Shown here piece by piece: positions 37,388-49,461 of a DNA stretch of 64,000 bases. Under the pieces are notes generated by a model. It did not search any database. It was not told the origin of the DNA and saw only the letters and a list, made by a program, of their open reading frames with translations. The translations under genes were made by a program, and so were the position numbers. Source of the stretch: Akebia trifoliata (Eukaryota > Streptophyta > Magnoliopsida > Ranunculales > Lardizabalaceae); contig CM030706.1 in NCBI GenBank assembly GCA_017979445.1, forward strand, positions 13,936,967 to 14,000,966, read 5' to 3'. The stretch's first letter is position 1, and every line of letters starts with the position of its first letter.

Positions 37388-38045
37388 GCAGTTGCCGCCG
37401 ATGGTTATCTGGGATTTTGATCAGTTGCCGCCAAGGGTTTTCTTGGATTTTGCTCAGTTGCCGTCGAGGTTAATCTCGAATTTTGCTCAGTTGCCACCGA
37501 GGATTATCTCAGATGCCATTGAGGATTATCTCGGATTTTGCTCAGATGCTGTCAAGGGTTATCTCGGATTTTTGTCAGTTGCCGCCAAGGGTTTTCTTGG
37601 ATTTTGCTCAGATGTGCCGATGATTATCTCGAATTTTGCTCAGTTGCCGCCGAGGGTTATCTCAGATTTTGCTAAGATGTCGTCGAGGGTTATCTCGGAT
37701 TTTGCTTAGATGTCGCCGAGGGTTATCTCGGATTTTTCTCAGTTGCCGCCGAGGGTTATCTCAGATTTCACTCAGATGTCGCCGAGGATTATCTTGAATT
37801 TTGCTCAGATGCGGCTGAGAGTTATCTCGAATTTTGCTCAGTTGCCGCCAAGGGTTTTCTTGGATTTTGTTTAGTTGTCGTCGAGGGTTATCTCAGATTT
37901 TGCTCAGTTGCCGCCAAGGATTTTCTTGGATTTCGCTCAGTTGTCACCTAGGGTTATCTTAGATTTTGCTCAGTTGCCGCCGAGGGTTTTCTCAGATTTT
38001 GCTCAGATGTAGTCGAGGGTTATCTCAGATATTACTCAGTTTATA
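37388..38045 (+). repeat. 33-bp minisatellite, hairpin array 2 (element 2 copy)
   Basis: About 20 diverged units with consensus like TTTTGCTCAGTTGCCGCCRA plus GGGTTATCTYGGA. CCGAG pairs with CTCGG, or CCAAG with CTTGG, within a unit. Because the unit is 33 bp it appears as a repetitive open frame (37386-37709), which is not a gene. Confidence 0.9.
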
Positions 38046-38376
38046 CTCAAATTATGCTCATTTTTGCTCAGTTTTTACTCAGACTACATAAGATTTATCT
38101 CAAATTTCAAATACACACGTGCACATTTGTTCTATTAGTCAGGGAGAATTCCATAAAATTCAAGGATATGACACTGTCAGTAAGAGTTCGTGCTCGAGGA
38201 CCTGGAAACTTTTAGTTCGAGGAGAGTTTTACCATCAAGGATCCGAACGCCCAGACGAATTGCTAAATCAGGCTGCAAAATGAACTGTCACTAGCTTTGG
38301 CATTCACATATCGCACTATCTACCAAAATAGATCTGCCATCTAGTTTACTTCAACCCTCTGCCAAAGAGGGGCATC
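38046..38376 (+). other. Element 2 end of internal region with PPT
   Basis: Non-coding block conserved before the 3' LTR in elements 3 and 4, including AACTGTCACTAGCTTTGGCA. The purine-rich GCCAAAGAGGGGCATC directly before 38377 is the likely plus-strand primer tract. Confidence 0.7.
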
Positions 38377-39241
38377 TGTAGACACTCCATTTTTGCATTC
38401 ACCTGATTAATCAACTCGTCAACCCGATCGCGACGATTCCCAATGATGGATGATTATTCCAATGCTTTATTTGTTGCTAGATATGTTTCAGAAATTCAGA
38501 TGAAGTATCTCAAAGTAACAAAACTGTAAAGACCACGCTACGCTAGGACAATATAACCCCAAAAACATAGAAATCATCATCTTCAGACAAAAAGAAGTTT
38601 CACGATAAAAATCACTAAAAAATGTCCAAATTACTAAAATACCCCTAACATCAAAACAACCTTAGAGCTCCCCTTATGCTTAGGAAAACTCATTCGAATA
38701 CATAAAACAACAAAATGAAATCAAATAAATCATTTCGCCAATTTTCACTAAATTTGACAAAATTACGAAAATACCCTTTATAGGGTTTCCGATCATTTCA
38801 CGCCAAAAAATTTCATAAATAACACAAACCAATAATTCTATTGAATTCCTTACGAAAAATTGATTCTAAAATATACCAGAATATTGAAAATCGACTTAAA
38901 CTTCGTGGGCAAAACGATAATTTTTCAATTTTTAAAATTTTTAATTTCAAAATTAATAAATAAAATATTAATTAACATAAAGTAAAACTTTAATAAAATT
39001 AATTTAAAAATCTAAACCAAGTCAATCTCATAAGACTTAAGTCAAAACCCTAATCTAAATAAACCAAGTCAATTTCATAAGACTTAAGTCAAAAATCCTA
39101 ATTAAAACCCTAATCTAAAGGAACCAAGTCAATCTCATAAGATTAAAGTCAAAACCTTAATTAAAATCCTAATCTAAAAGGACCAAGTCAATCTCATAAG
39201 ACTAAAGTCAAAATCCTAAAAGAAACCTAATCAAACACTAA
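38377..39241 (+). repeat. 3' LTR of element 2, first part
   Basis: Starts TGTAGACACTCC and runs colinear with other LTRs until a Harbinger-like element at 39242. The middle of the LTR is missing; its last 229 bp reappear at 61181-61409 beyond element 4. Confidence 0.85.
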
Positions 39242-40900
39242 GGGTCTGTTTTTTATAGAAGTCAGCTCCAGCTCCAAAAGCTGGCTTCTAGAAGAAGTAG
39301 AAGCCAAGAGCCTGAAAAGTCATATTCAGCAGAAGCTTGTTCGTTACAGAAGCATAGAAGTCAGAAAAGCCTGTTCGTTTTACAGTTTTTTATTACTGGA
39401 TTCTAGTTAAATGACCAGAATACCCTTCATGGTGATAATGCACCCAGAATGCACAAAAAATGACCAGAATATAATAAATATATAATTGCACTATATATGT
39501 AAATTTATATTAAAAAATTATTAAAATAATTATTTTCAATTTAAATAAATGTATAAATTTTATGATTTTATCGAAATTTCGGCAACATCTCCAATTAAAA
39601 ATGGACATATGAAATTTTCCTGATAAAGAAAACACCTGCATAATATATAATCTGATATCTACATAACATCCCATATACAACTCCGACATCCACATAACAT
39701 CCCATATACAATCTGATATCCATAGAACATCCCATACACATTAACATTCAAACAAATACATATTATACAGAAATCAAAAGTGTTACAATGTCATACAAAA
39801 AGAGAAATATAATTTTCATTAATAACAAATCCAAAATAGATCAAGCTCTATCATAAACAGGCATTGTCATACCACCATAAGGGTGACATATAGTGATAAC
39901 CATCAATGAAAGATGGCAATACACAAATACATTAAAACCACATTAAAATGACACACTACTTAGAATGATGAACTCGAGCATCCTCCATTTCGCCATCCAA
40001 CCACCCAACACGAAGTTCATTTGTTTTCAACATGCACCAAATTTGCCTGTACTCTTTTTTCATACTGAATAATTTCAGTGCAAACCGATAACGATCACTA
40101 TTAGGGATGATTTATGTTGTTGTATCCAACAAATCAATACACTCCGTAATGCTACCAGGTTGTGTAGGTGGTGGTGGTAGGGGTGTTGCACTACTCGCAC
40201 TTGTCCTCGATGAAATTGCTTCAACCAAATGCTCTATTTGTCGTCCCAACATAACGACATTCGTCATTTTTTGTCGTTTGGAATGTTATTGGAAATCTAC
40301 GTCACTTCTAGATTTCTTGCTCGATGGTACAATAAATGGAGGGATACCATCAACAACAACATCAAGAGAAATATCGACAGGTGGCTGGGAACCTAATGGT
40401 TGGGACTCTGGTGGTTGTGTTTCTTGAACAAACGCATCTTCATCATTATCATCATCATCATCATCATCTAAAAGCTCGTGTTCAACTACTCTAGATGACT
40501 CAATAGATGGACGTACACTAGGATTACAAGAGCATGCAACATACTCTCCAGTAGCATAGGTCCCTCCAAATAGTATGTTCAACTCTTGAACATGTTCAAG
40601 TCCCTCATAATGCCATTGTGCATCAATTTTATTTTTTTACAAAATAAATAAATTTGTTCAATAGGTTTGAATAGGTAAATGTGACTTTCCTATTTGGTAA
40701 TCTAATTGAAATTACCTCCAACCAAGAGTTCCACCAGTCATCGCTCGTTAATACCCTATTATTAACAGCATCGTAACCCACACTACTACATGCTTTTAGC
40801 TTAATCCATCTAACCCACATATCTTTACTTTTATCCCAATGATTCTTATGTTGCTTCTTGGTATAACTGAGTCCCGTCGTTGTCTGGAATTACTTCATTA
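39242..40900 (+). mobile_element. Truncated PIF/Harbinger-like DNA transposon
   Basis: Starts GGGTCTGTTT after a TAA (39239-39241) target. The subterminal region has AGCTCCAGCTCCAAAAGCTG, typical of Harbinger-like ends. It carries a Myb/SANT-like gene on the minus strand and is cut at about 40900, where it joins an inverted Ogre-like LTR. The other end, any transposase gene and the second TSD are absent. Confidence 0.7.
39957..40890 (-). pseudogene. Myb/SANT-like protein of a Harbinger-type element
   Basis: Minus-strand reading gives SYTKKQHKNHWDKSKDMW then GYDAVNNRVLTSDDWWNSW, the Myb/SANT-like DNA-binding pattern of Harbinger ORF1-like proteins. After a likely intron (about 40710-40630) comes HYEGLEHVQELNILFGG, an Asp-rich run (40440-40475) and a tail with RYRFALKLFSMKKEYRQIW near 40040-40100. 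In-frame stops near 40285 and 40105, and loss of the N-terminus at 40900, make it a pseudogene. In such elements this protein assists transposase DNA binding; that role is from family knowledge. Confidence 0.7.
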
Positions 40901-40902
40901 GA

Positions 40903-41946
40903 GATGGATAGAGTTAGTGTTTAATTAGAGTTCTTTTAATTAGAGTTGTGTTTTAGTTAGAATTGTTTTAGGTAGAATTGTGTTTTAATTAGAATTATTT
41001 TAGGTAGAATTATTTTTTAGTTAGAACTCTATTAGATAGAGTTATTATTTAATTAGAATTCTATTATGATTTTGACTTTTGGTTTTATTTGATTGACTTT
41101 TAATATTTTGACTTTAGTCTTACTTGATTGACTTTTAATATCTTGACTTCAGTTTCACTTGATTGACTTTAATACCTTGACTTCAGTCTTGCTTTTAATT
41201 CTTTGGACCCCCAAATGGAGGGGTCCTTAAAGAAATATCCCACGAACCCTCAATAATTTTACTTGAAAGTCCGATTGATCGATTTTTTTAGGTCCAATTT
41301 TTAAATTAATTTCATTAATGTTTCACTTTAATTATTTAATATTTTTATTTATTAATTTCTAAATTTTTAATTATGAAAATTGTAAAATTACCGTTTTGCC
41401 CCCGGAGAGGACTTTTCACATTTTAACTTTGTTTTTAATGTTCTAGGTTGTTTTAGAATCGATTTTTCGTAAGGAATTCAATGGAAATATTAGTTTGTAT
41501 TATTGATGAACTTTTTGGTGTGAAATGGTAGTGAACTTTATGAGGGGCATTTTCGTAATTTTGTCGAATTCTGTTAAAATTGGCGAAATGATTTATTTGG
41601 TTTCGATTTGTTGTTTTATGTGTTCGAATGGGTTTTCCTAAGCGTAACGTAGGCTCTAGGGTTGTTTTGAAGTTAGGGGTATTTTGCTAATTTGGTCAAT
41701 TTTTAGTGATTTTTATCGTGAAGCTTCTTTTTGTCTGAAAAATGATGATTTCTATGTTTCTGGAGTCGTATTTTCCTAATGTAGCGTGGTTTCTAAGGTT
41801 TTATCAATTCGAGATACCTCATCCGGATTTCTGAAACCCATCTGGTAACAAAATAAAGCAATGGAATACACATCCATCATTGGGAATCATTGCGATCGGG
41901 TTTACAAGTTGATTAATCTGGCGGATGCAAAAATGGGGTGTCTACA
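40903..41946 (-). repeat. 3' LTR of element 4, truncated
   Basis: Minus-strand LTR start (TGTAGACACC) at 41946. It matches 61180 to about 60105 and ends abruptly at the junction with the Harbinger fragment, so the TATA box and the rest are lost. Confidence 0.82.
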
Positions 41947-42296
41947 GATTCCCCTCTTTGGCAGAGGGTTGAAGCAAACTAGATAGCAAATCTATTTTGG
42001 TAGATAATGCGATATCTGAATGCCAAAGCTAGTGACAGTTCATTTTGCAGCCTGATTTAGCAATTCGTCGAGGTGTTCGGATCCTTGAGCGTAAACTCTC
42101 CCCAAATTAAAAGGTTGTCAGGTCCTTGAGCGCAAACTCTCACTAACAGTGTCAGATCCTTGAATTTTAAAGAATTCTTCCTGACTAAAAAGTACAAATG
42201 TGCAAGTGTGTGCACTGTGTGAAACTGAGTAAAATCTGAGTATAATTTTAGCATAATTTGAGTATAAACTGAGCATAATTGAGTAAAACTGAGCAT
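41947..42296 (-). other. Element 4 PPT and pre-LTR block
   Basis: Purine tract (minus) immediately before the LTR, then the block conserved with 38046-38376 and 57421-57753. No gene; the frames here are repeat shadows. Confidence 0.65.
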
Positions 42297-42800
42297 AACA
42301 TTGAGAAAACCCTCGACGGTAACTGAGCAAAATCCAAGATAACCCTTGGCGGCATCTGAACAAAATCCAAGTTAACCCTTGGCGGCAACTGAGCAAAATC
42401 CAAGATAACCCTTGGCGGCAACTGAGCAAAATCCAAGATAACCCTTGGCGGCATCTGAGCAAAATCCAAGATAACCCTTGGCAAAAACTGAGCAAAATCC
42501 AAGATAACCCTTGGCGGCAACTGAGCAAAATCCAAGATAACCCTTGGTGGAAACTGAGCAAAATCCAAGATAACCCTTGGCGGCATCTGAGCAAAATCCA
42601 AGATAACCCTTGGCGGCAACTGAGCAAAATCCAAGATAACCCTTGGCGGAAACTGAGCAAAATCCAAGATAACCCTTGGCGGCAACTGAGCAAAATCCAA
42701 GATAACCCTTGGCGGAAACTGAGCAAAATCCAAGTTAACCCTTGGCGGCAACTGAGCAAAATCCAAGTTAACCCTTAGCGGAAACTGAGCAAAACTGGCA
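42297..42800 (-). repeat. 33-bp minisatellite, hairpin array 2 (element 4 copy)
   Basis: About 15 well-conserved units; on minus each reads CCAAGGGTTATCTTGGATTT plus TGCTCAG and GCCG. Nearly all are the A-T stem type. Two long overlapping open frames (42118-42766) arise only because the 33-bp unit lacks stops. Confidence 0.92.
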
Positions 42801-43559
42801 GAGGAATGAATGAATTTTGGGAAAGAATGAACGAATTTGGAGAAAACTGATTAGAGCGAACCAGAGAACGAATAAATTGGAAGATAATGAATCTGGAAGA
42901 AAACTGATCGATTCCAAGAATGATCGGATCTGAAAAGAATCTGGAGAACGAAAGAATGCCATATCTCCTTATGTGAGATCCAAAATGCTTTTGTTTGAAC
43001 CTTAAGGATTTATCAAAAAGTTTTAAAACCTGAGTTTTTATTTCTTTTGAACCTCAAGAGTTTTTCAAAAAACTGCTATCAAGAGGGTAACCTTAAGTTT
43101 GGAGTTCTCATTATCTTTTAGGATTAACATTGCTCAAAAACAAAATGTCCCTAATTTGACAATAAACATGGCAATGAACACATCATTAAAAAATGCCCAT
43201 AGTATAAGGGGGGAAATTACATATTTAGGGGAAAAAGAAAAATGCCCCTTGTATGAAGGTTTGAAATATTTGATTACCACAAACGCAATAAAGATCCAAC
43301 TTTTAATTTTGATTAATTTTATTGAAGATTTTGAGTCAGGCTCAAGAGAACAAAATATTTCCTTTTGAGACTCATCATATAATTTACCCTTCTCTCCATT
43401 GGTTCACTTGGGGAAGTAAGAATTTCCAGATCGATCGTAGACAAGATACTTGTAGCTTCTGAATCTATGCTTGGTTTAAGCTGAGTATTGAACTTGATGA
43501 TTCGGACTTCTGATGTTTCAGCTCGGGCCGCTTTCAGCTTGGGATTTTCTTCTATTTTT
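42801..43559 (-). other. Element 4 3' region
   Basis: No gene. Colinear with 56110-56855 of element 3. Contains the intact target (42997-43001) used by the solo LTR in element 2. Confidence 0.6.
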
Positions 43560-43574
43560 CTTTGTTGCTCTAAC

Positions 43575-43785
43575 TTTTGCCTAGATCGCCTTTTCAGGTT
43601 TTCAATCTAGCGAGCTTGCTCTAGCTTTTGCCTAGATCGCCTTTTCAGATTTTCGATCTAGCGAGCTCTTCTCTTTTTTCTTTGCTTTGATTGTTACCAA
43701 AGTTGTCCTTTCAGATTTTTGACCTTGCGAGCTTGCCTTAATTTTTACCTAAGTCGCCCTTTTCGGGTTTTCAACTTAGCAGGCT
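43575..43785 (-). repeat. Hairpin tandem array 1 (element 4 copy)
   Basis: Arms on the plus strand: CTAGATCG/CAATCTAG (43581, 43603), CTAGATCG/CGATCTAG (43632, 43654, perfect), CAAAGTTG/TGACCTTG (43698, 43720) and CTAAGTCG/CAACTTAG (43749, 43772). In the sense (minus) strand the mismatched positions of the first and last units become T-G pairs. Confidence 0.78.
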
Positions 43786-44169
43786 TCATCATTTTTTATC
43801 TTTTCATTTTCTTCTGAACTTCTGGAGTTGCTATTTGATCATGCTTTGCTATCTCCCTTGACTTTTCGCACGGTACTTAGGAGGACTTTCCTAGGTAGGC
43901 TTAGGACTGGGTATAAAAAGAAAGGAATTTTGAGGCTCAAAACCCAAATGCCCCTTGTGTGGCATTTCCTTTTAAATTATTTTCTTTTTTCTTGAATTTT
44001 CTTTCCCATTTTGACAATTTTTTTCTTTTGTATTTTTTCTTAATTTTTTTTGTATGGGAAATATATTTTTTTTATTTTGATGTGGTCGGGCCTGAAGTAA
44101 CTTCTCAGGTTGCCTACGTACCCTAGAATTTTGGGATCAGACCAAAATATAGTTCGAAACTTCCCTCCC

Positions 44170-44900
44170 CTAGGTTAGGTGATCGGGCTAAGAAAGAAAA
44201 AGGCATAATTTTTCTTTTTGAAAAAGGTTGCAAAGGGGTTGAGAAAGGATATATTGAACTGGGTAACAGGAGAATTGATTCGGCCAAAGATGGCCTCCTT
44301 AAATGTAATACCGTTTGATTTGGTCAAGGTTGGTTGGTTCTGGTAATTATATTCCATCATGATCTTGAAGTCTAACAGTTCTTCCAGATAATATTTCCTT
44401 AATGATTGAATCTCTCCAATTGGATTCAAACTTTCTAGGATCGAGGAAGAGTACTCAAAATTTTTTTTCTTGGGTAATCTGATGCTTTAGATCCTTGACT
44501 CATAAGTGATGAACTTTGACTTTCTTGTCAAACATGTAAGTGACTCCTCTCCATTGACAGACCCAATCTGTTTCTAAAAATTAACTTCCATCAAGACCTT
44601 GAGATACAGGATTTTTCCTTTTAACCGGTAAGATTGCTTCCATATCATACTAGAGTGACTCTAGTAGAAGACTGTATTGAAATGTAATATGTCCATAATG
44701 CGAATGGTAACTTCTCTGGCCAGTCCCGGTGTGATGTGTGATTGACACATTTTCACGATGATTGTCTTGAGATTTTTACTGGCTACTTCAATTTGTGATG
44801 CTGGATCTTGAACTTTGAACATAGAGTGATAACCTAAGCTTTGATGTACGACCCATTATCAGAGATCAATACCGCTTCAACTGTTTCATTAATCTGATAA
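44170..44900 (-). pseudogene. Integrase fragment of element 4
   Basis: Minus-strand remnant from the LISDNG motif (about 44885-44855) to the integrase C-terminus (44175-44429; YNYQNQPTLTKSNG). The zinc finger and first catalytic Asp are missing. Many stops. Confidence 0.75.
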
Positions 44901-45660
44901 TGGTAATCTATTTTGGGAGCTCTACCATGTTGAGAAGTCTAGCACTGATACATTTTGTAAGATCTTCTTTGATCTCATTTTATCAATTCAATATCTAATT
45001 CGTGTCAGACAACACCCAAGCTTGCACCTAACATATCCTCATAGGCCCACGTGAACAAGTCTTTTGAAATTTCTGAGAAAATTCATTATCCCCTTGTGTT
45101 CCTCTAGAGATAGGATGGTTTCTATTTGAATTTCTTTAGGAATTTATTTCCGTTCCGAAATCAATGACCTTTGTTTTCTTGAGCCCGACTCTTATCTTCT
45201 TGTTCAGGAGAAAAATATATTATTAGTTAATTCGTTAATGCGCTCGAGGTATTCAAAAATTTTCTTTATCCGATCAATTTCAGATGGGGCAATAGACACC
45301 TCTATAGACTCGATGAACTAACTTGACTCAATAGGAAAGAGTAGACTCAATCTAAGGAAGACATAACCTTGTTGGAAAAAAGGACTCGAGCTAACCCAAA
45401 TGACTCATGAAAACTCAAGACAATTACCCACACGAGTTTGATTAGGACTGAGGACTGAGATATTGCTTACAACTGGTAGGATTGAAGTACTATGCTCTTC
45501 AAAGAACAACTGGACGACGTTGAGAAATTCTGATGATTGATTTGGCGTTGACGTTGTTCTAATTGACCAGACTAGTAACCCTAACAAAATAGTGAACGAT
45601 TGAGCTTAGGTGCAATGATAACCTTGAGACCCCATCAAATGTGAATCTGATTAATTTCAA
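44901..45660 (-). pseudogene. Internal pol-linker remnant of element 4 with deletion junctions
   Basis: Matches 54010-54690 of element 3. It joins the gag start to the protease-RT linker, then the linker to integrase. A frame at 45405-45587 shares SNISVLSPNQTRVG with element 3 (54050-54184). Confidence 0.7.
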
Positions 45661-46479
45661 TGTTACCCCCTTGATAACATTTTAAATGAACCCTAAAAAT
45701 TCATGCAATGATTATTCAGAAGGAAAATAATTCTATTGCACTCTTGAAAATGAATGACAAATAATGTTTTCATTGAATAAAACTTTCGCAAATCTGATTA
45801 GTTTTTGCAAGTCATTTTCTTTTTAGAAAAATACATATTAGTAATTTTTCAAAGTCCATGCAAAAAATAATTTTTTGGTAAAAAACATAATTCAAAAATT
45901 TTCCATGCAAAAATAGATCTTTTGTAAATCATTTTTCCTTCATTTTCTTTTCTTTTGAAAAATTTTTTCTTCTGAAAAATATATTTTTTCTCTGAAAAAT
46001 AGTTTTTTATTTGGAAAGCATTTTCTCTTGGAAAATCTTGTTCTTATGGAAAATATTTTCTAGAAAACACTTTTTCTTAGAAAATATTTTTTCTAGAGAT
46101 CAACACTTTTTTTGGAAAACAATTTTTTTTAAAGAACACTTCTTTTGGAGAACATTCTTTTCTGGAAAATATTTTCATTTTTTTCTTTAAAAATTTGATT
46201 TTCATTTTGATTTAAATGGCCCGGTCCATCATGACTATTGGATCGGGATGGACTGGGTCATTATTGTAAAAGAATTGATTCTTTATTGGGTCGGTGCACC
46301 CATTTTAATTTCAAATCAGGTTATACAACAAAAAAAATTATCCTTGAGGACAAACCCGCACATTCCTGATCTCATCATTCATATACATTCATCTCATCAT
46401 TCACATGCATTTTGATTTCATCATTCACATACACTCATCAATCAAAAGGTTCCATTCAATAAACAACCCGGGAACACCC
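45661..46479 (-). other. Element 4 spacer with TTCnnGAA-rich repeats
   Basis: No gene. 45900-46190 is a degenerate array of TTTTC...GAAAA motifs (including TTCTAGAA near 46053), matching 53390-53610 in element 3. Confidence 0.6.
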
Positions 46480-47240
46480 ATGATAAGTTCGAGTCGTGAC
46501 CTACAAGGAAGGTTTCTAGACTCTAGGCTTACTACGTGTAATGCATTTTTATCTTGCCACCCTTGCCCAAGCACACCTATATACCTCTCGATACGTGGTG
46601 ACTTGGTTTGATATACCGTATAGGTGATAATCTAAAACCTCAACTCACTTCTCTGAAGCCAAAAATAGCCAGTTTGATCTCCAGTTGAGAGGTGGCGCAC
46701 GATGCTGAGCAAGGGCCCACTTAAATACCTCTCGTCTAGAATAGACGTAGTCTATTCCCCTCGTACAGTAGGGTACAGCGGGGCAAGATCTTGCTTAGGC
46801 ACTGGTTTTGACCAAGAAATGCAATTGATATACTTAGATTATCTTTTACATACCTATGGGTACGAGTCAAGAGTTGTAGCTTTCATAAATGGTTTGGCAT
46901 CCCACGAGGGGACCGACCACGTACTAGTACTACGTTGGCAATCGGGACGTGCGACTGTGTGGCTTACAATAGGTCAAAGGCTCAGGTTGCTCCAGCCTGG
47001 GTGCATCAATATGTCTCTCAGAATCACCTGATCAGACGGTATTGATGCCCCAGTTTGATATACCCTAAGGAACGTGACTGGAGTTGTGGATTTCATGAAT
47101 GACGTCGCATCTCCGAAGAGACCGGGCCACGCACTAGTGCCACGTTGGCTAAATGGGACGTGTAAGTGAGTAAAGCAGTAAACGTGCATGTGGTGTGTGC
47201 GAAACAGGGTGGGGTGTGCCCAGGGTTTTTTCAAACAAAT
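46480..47240 (-). promoter_or_regulatory. Conserved structured leader block (element 4 copy)
   Basis: Very similar to 52430-53170 of element 3 in reverse orientation, for example GCACTAGTGCGTGGCCCGGT and GCGACGTCATTCATGAAA are the same in both. Frames at 46702-47031 and 46974-47318 overlap it on opposite strands and are not conserved. Confidence 0.72.
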
Positions 47241-47469
47241 GGGCCTATGGGCCCAATCAAACCAATCATACATTGGACTACATGAAAAAAAAATCATTCT
47301 AATCATGTGAATATTCAATCAAGATCAACATCATTCCAATCACATATTAGCACATTAAGCATATACCAACGTTAGAAGCAAGCATTTAATCCAACATTAT
47401 TTCCTTATGTATTCCAATCAAGGGTTATTTTGGGTGACCCAAGATGATTCAAAATTTCAAGGGATATCT

Positions 47470-49060
47470 TATTGAGGATATAACAATGATTGATGAGATA
47501 AAGACCGTTTTTTTTTTTTTTTAGAAAACAAGTTAATTTTAATCCAAGGAATTTTATGGAACAAAAACCCAAAACAAACAGATATACCCCCCTATGTTGA
47601 TGTCGGCAACATTCAAGACTTGATTTTTTTATTTTTCTTTTGAAAATATTATTTCTTATCAATATAAGGACTTGGTGGAGATATTATTCGACGTAAGTTA
47701 AACCCCTTAATTGATAGAAAATTGCCCAAAAATTGTACTATTTTTGCGGAATCAAATTTTAAATCAAAATTGTTAGATCGATATTTCCCAATTGATAAAA
47801 ATCTGCAAAAATAGAAGAATAGACCGGGCAATGACTTGATGCAACAACATTATGTGATTGGTTTTTTTTTTTTTGGAACCAATAGGTGCTTAGCAGCCAT
47901 CCCCGTTGTGATATGTTGCAATCATTGTTGCTGTAAAGAAAGCTGATTATCCATTTCGTTCTACCATCTCCCGTTCAATTAATATTCGGCCATTAATAAT
48001 TTTTGATTATCTACAACCGAGGGCAACAAGGAAAAACAAATCCGAAATCCCACAAAGCCATTCAAGAAGAGAGTCGAGAGAGCATGTAACGATGTAAAAC
48101 AAAACTCATAGAATCTCTTGGTGACCCATCTGTCATATTAACTTGCTGGAGAGAACAAAAAAAACTTTAACTTGGTAATAATTTCCTCCAACAAGCTGAT
48201 TTAAATCCAATATCCGAGACGAAGAAGTTCTTCCCGAAATGTCCCTTTGAGTCTTTTGTTTGAAAACCAATAAAACGAAAATCGAACTCATTTCTACGAA
48301 GAAAATTGTACTCAACGTCGAGATCAAAAGAACACCTGAACCATAACTGATTGATCGAGAGAGGAAAGAGACAAGGAAAAAAAAACACAGTCATTAAAAC
48401 CGAGAGAAAAAAAACACAGTCGTTAAAAACCGAGAGGCAAGATGATATTCGACTGAAAAGAAGCATAGAGGTGGAGATTGAAATCGAGTTGATTCATGCA
48501 ACCTTTGATTTTCGTTGAATATCTCATCCCACAGAGGAAATCGCACCATCGTTCAGCCCTCTTTGTTCGTAGTTATCCGCTTGATCAAGGAACAACAGGA
48601 TGAGAACGAATTCATACAGCAGATCTCTCCGTCGATTGAGATTTACAAACCTAAATATGGGTTAAGAAAGCTTGGGAGGTTGATTCCTCTGTTGAGGCCG
48701 ACAGGTACAAATGGGGAAGAAGACGATGGATTCTCCTTATTTTTTTTTTAGAAAAAACTATTTTAAAAGGTGAAAAGAAATAAATAAGTACAAAGGTTTT
48801 TTTTTTTTTTACTACCAACACCCCATTGAATATCGTTGGGCTTACATAGTCCAAGTTGACTTGTACTAGAGCCACACCATCAAAAGCTGCTGTTGGCAGA
48901 AATTGAAATTTTTTATTTTTTATTTTTATTCTTTGAAATTCTGTATGCTGCCAATGGGCAGCATATATTGCCTATAAAAATATCTAAAAAGAAATTGAAA
49001 AACAACTAACTAAAAAAAAAGTTAAATATCAAACATGTTTCCCTTTTTTCCCTTTTTTTT
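47470..49060. other. Unique ~1.5-kb segment in the element 4 leader
   Basis: Neither element 2 nor element 3 has this sequence between PBS and the conserved leader. It has mixed composition, less repetitive than its surroundings, with A/T runs near both ends (47508-47521, 49056-49066). Open frames exist (48515-48751 plus; 48133-48466 minus), but I recognise no protein. It could be a captured host segment or an unclassified insertion. Confidence 0.5.
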
Positions 49061-49414
49061 TTTTAAATATCCTTTGTTATCCGAACACAGATCGACATTC
49101 CTTAAAATAAATAATAAAATAAAATAAAAAAAATCATTTTCGTTTCATTATTCCATCCTCAACAATTATCCGTTGAAATTTGGTATTATTATTTAAAGTC
49201 ACCCTAAGTGACTCTCGACTGAACTATATAAGAATAATAACATGCCAGATTAACATAACCACAACCGTACCGAAATTAATGATTGGACCCACCAATATAT
49301 ATAAAAAAACGTTAAACAAAATAAAGAAAAACTAACTAAAAAATAAATAAAATAAAACAACTGGGTTATTAGCAATGCTCCCATGCTTGGGGTTTTTCAA
49401 GTCTGATCCTCAAT

Positions 49415-49433
49415 GTCCCCAGCAGAGTCGCCA
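49415..49433 (-). other. Primer binding site of element 4, tRNA-Arg type
   Basis: Minus strand TGGCGACTCTGCTGGGGAC, one base inside the LTR end. It matches the tRNA-Arg PBS typical of Ogre elements. Confidence 0.85.
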
Positions 49434-49434
49434 C

Positions 49435-49461
49435 TGAAAGCGCCCTCGATCCGCGGGGTGC
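49435..49461 (-). repeat. 5' LTR of element 4, distal piece
   Basis: Last 27 bp of the LTR (ends CTTTCA on minus), separated from the rest (59503-61180) by the insertion of element 3. Confidence 0.85.

Noticed and set aside
42118..42766. Two long overlapping minus-strand open frames with an 11-residue repeat
   Set aside because: They arise from a 33-bp minisatellite without stops; the equivalent arrays in the other elements have other frames or a 34-bp period.
42297..42800. Regular short repeats resembling a CRISPR array
   Set aside because: Units are contiguous with no unique spacers, there are no cas genes, and the context is a plant retrotransposon.
46702..47318. Overlapping open frames on both strands in the conserved leader
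   Set aside because: Not open in the corresponding blocks of elements 2 and 3; the conservation is at nucleotide level.
48515..48751. Possible small host gene
   Set aside because: No recognisable domain, no splice or promoter support, and it lies within a retrotransposon leader; kept only as part of an unexplained segment.
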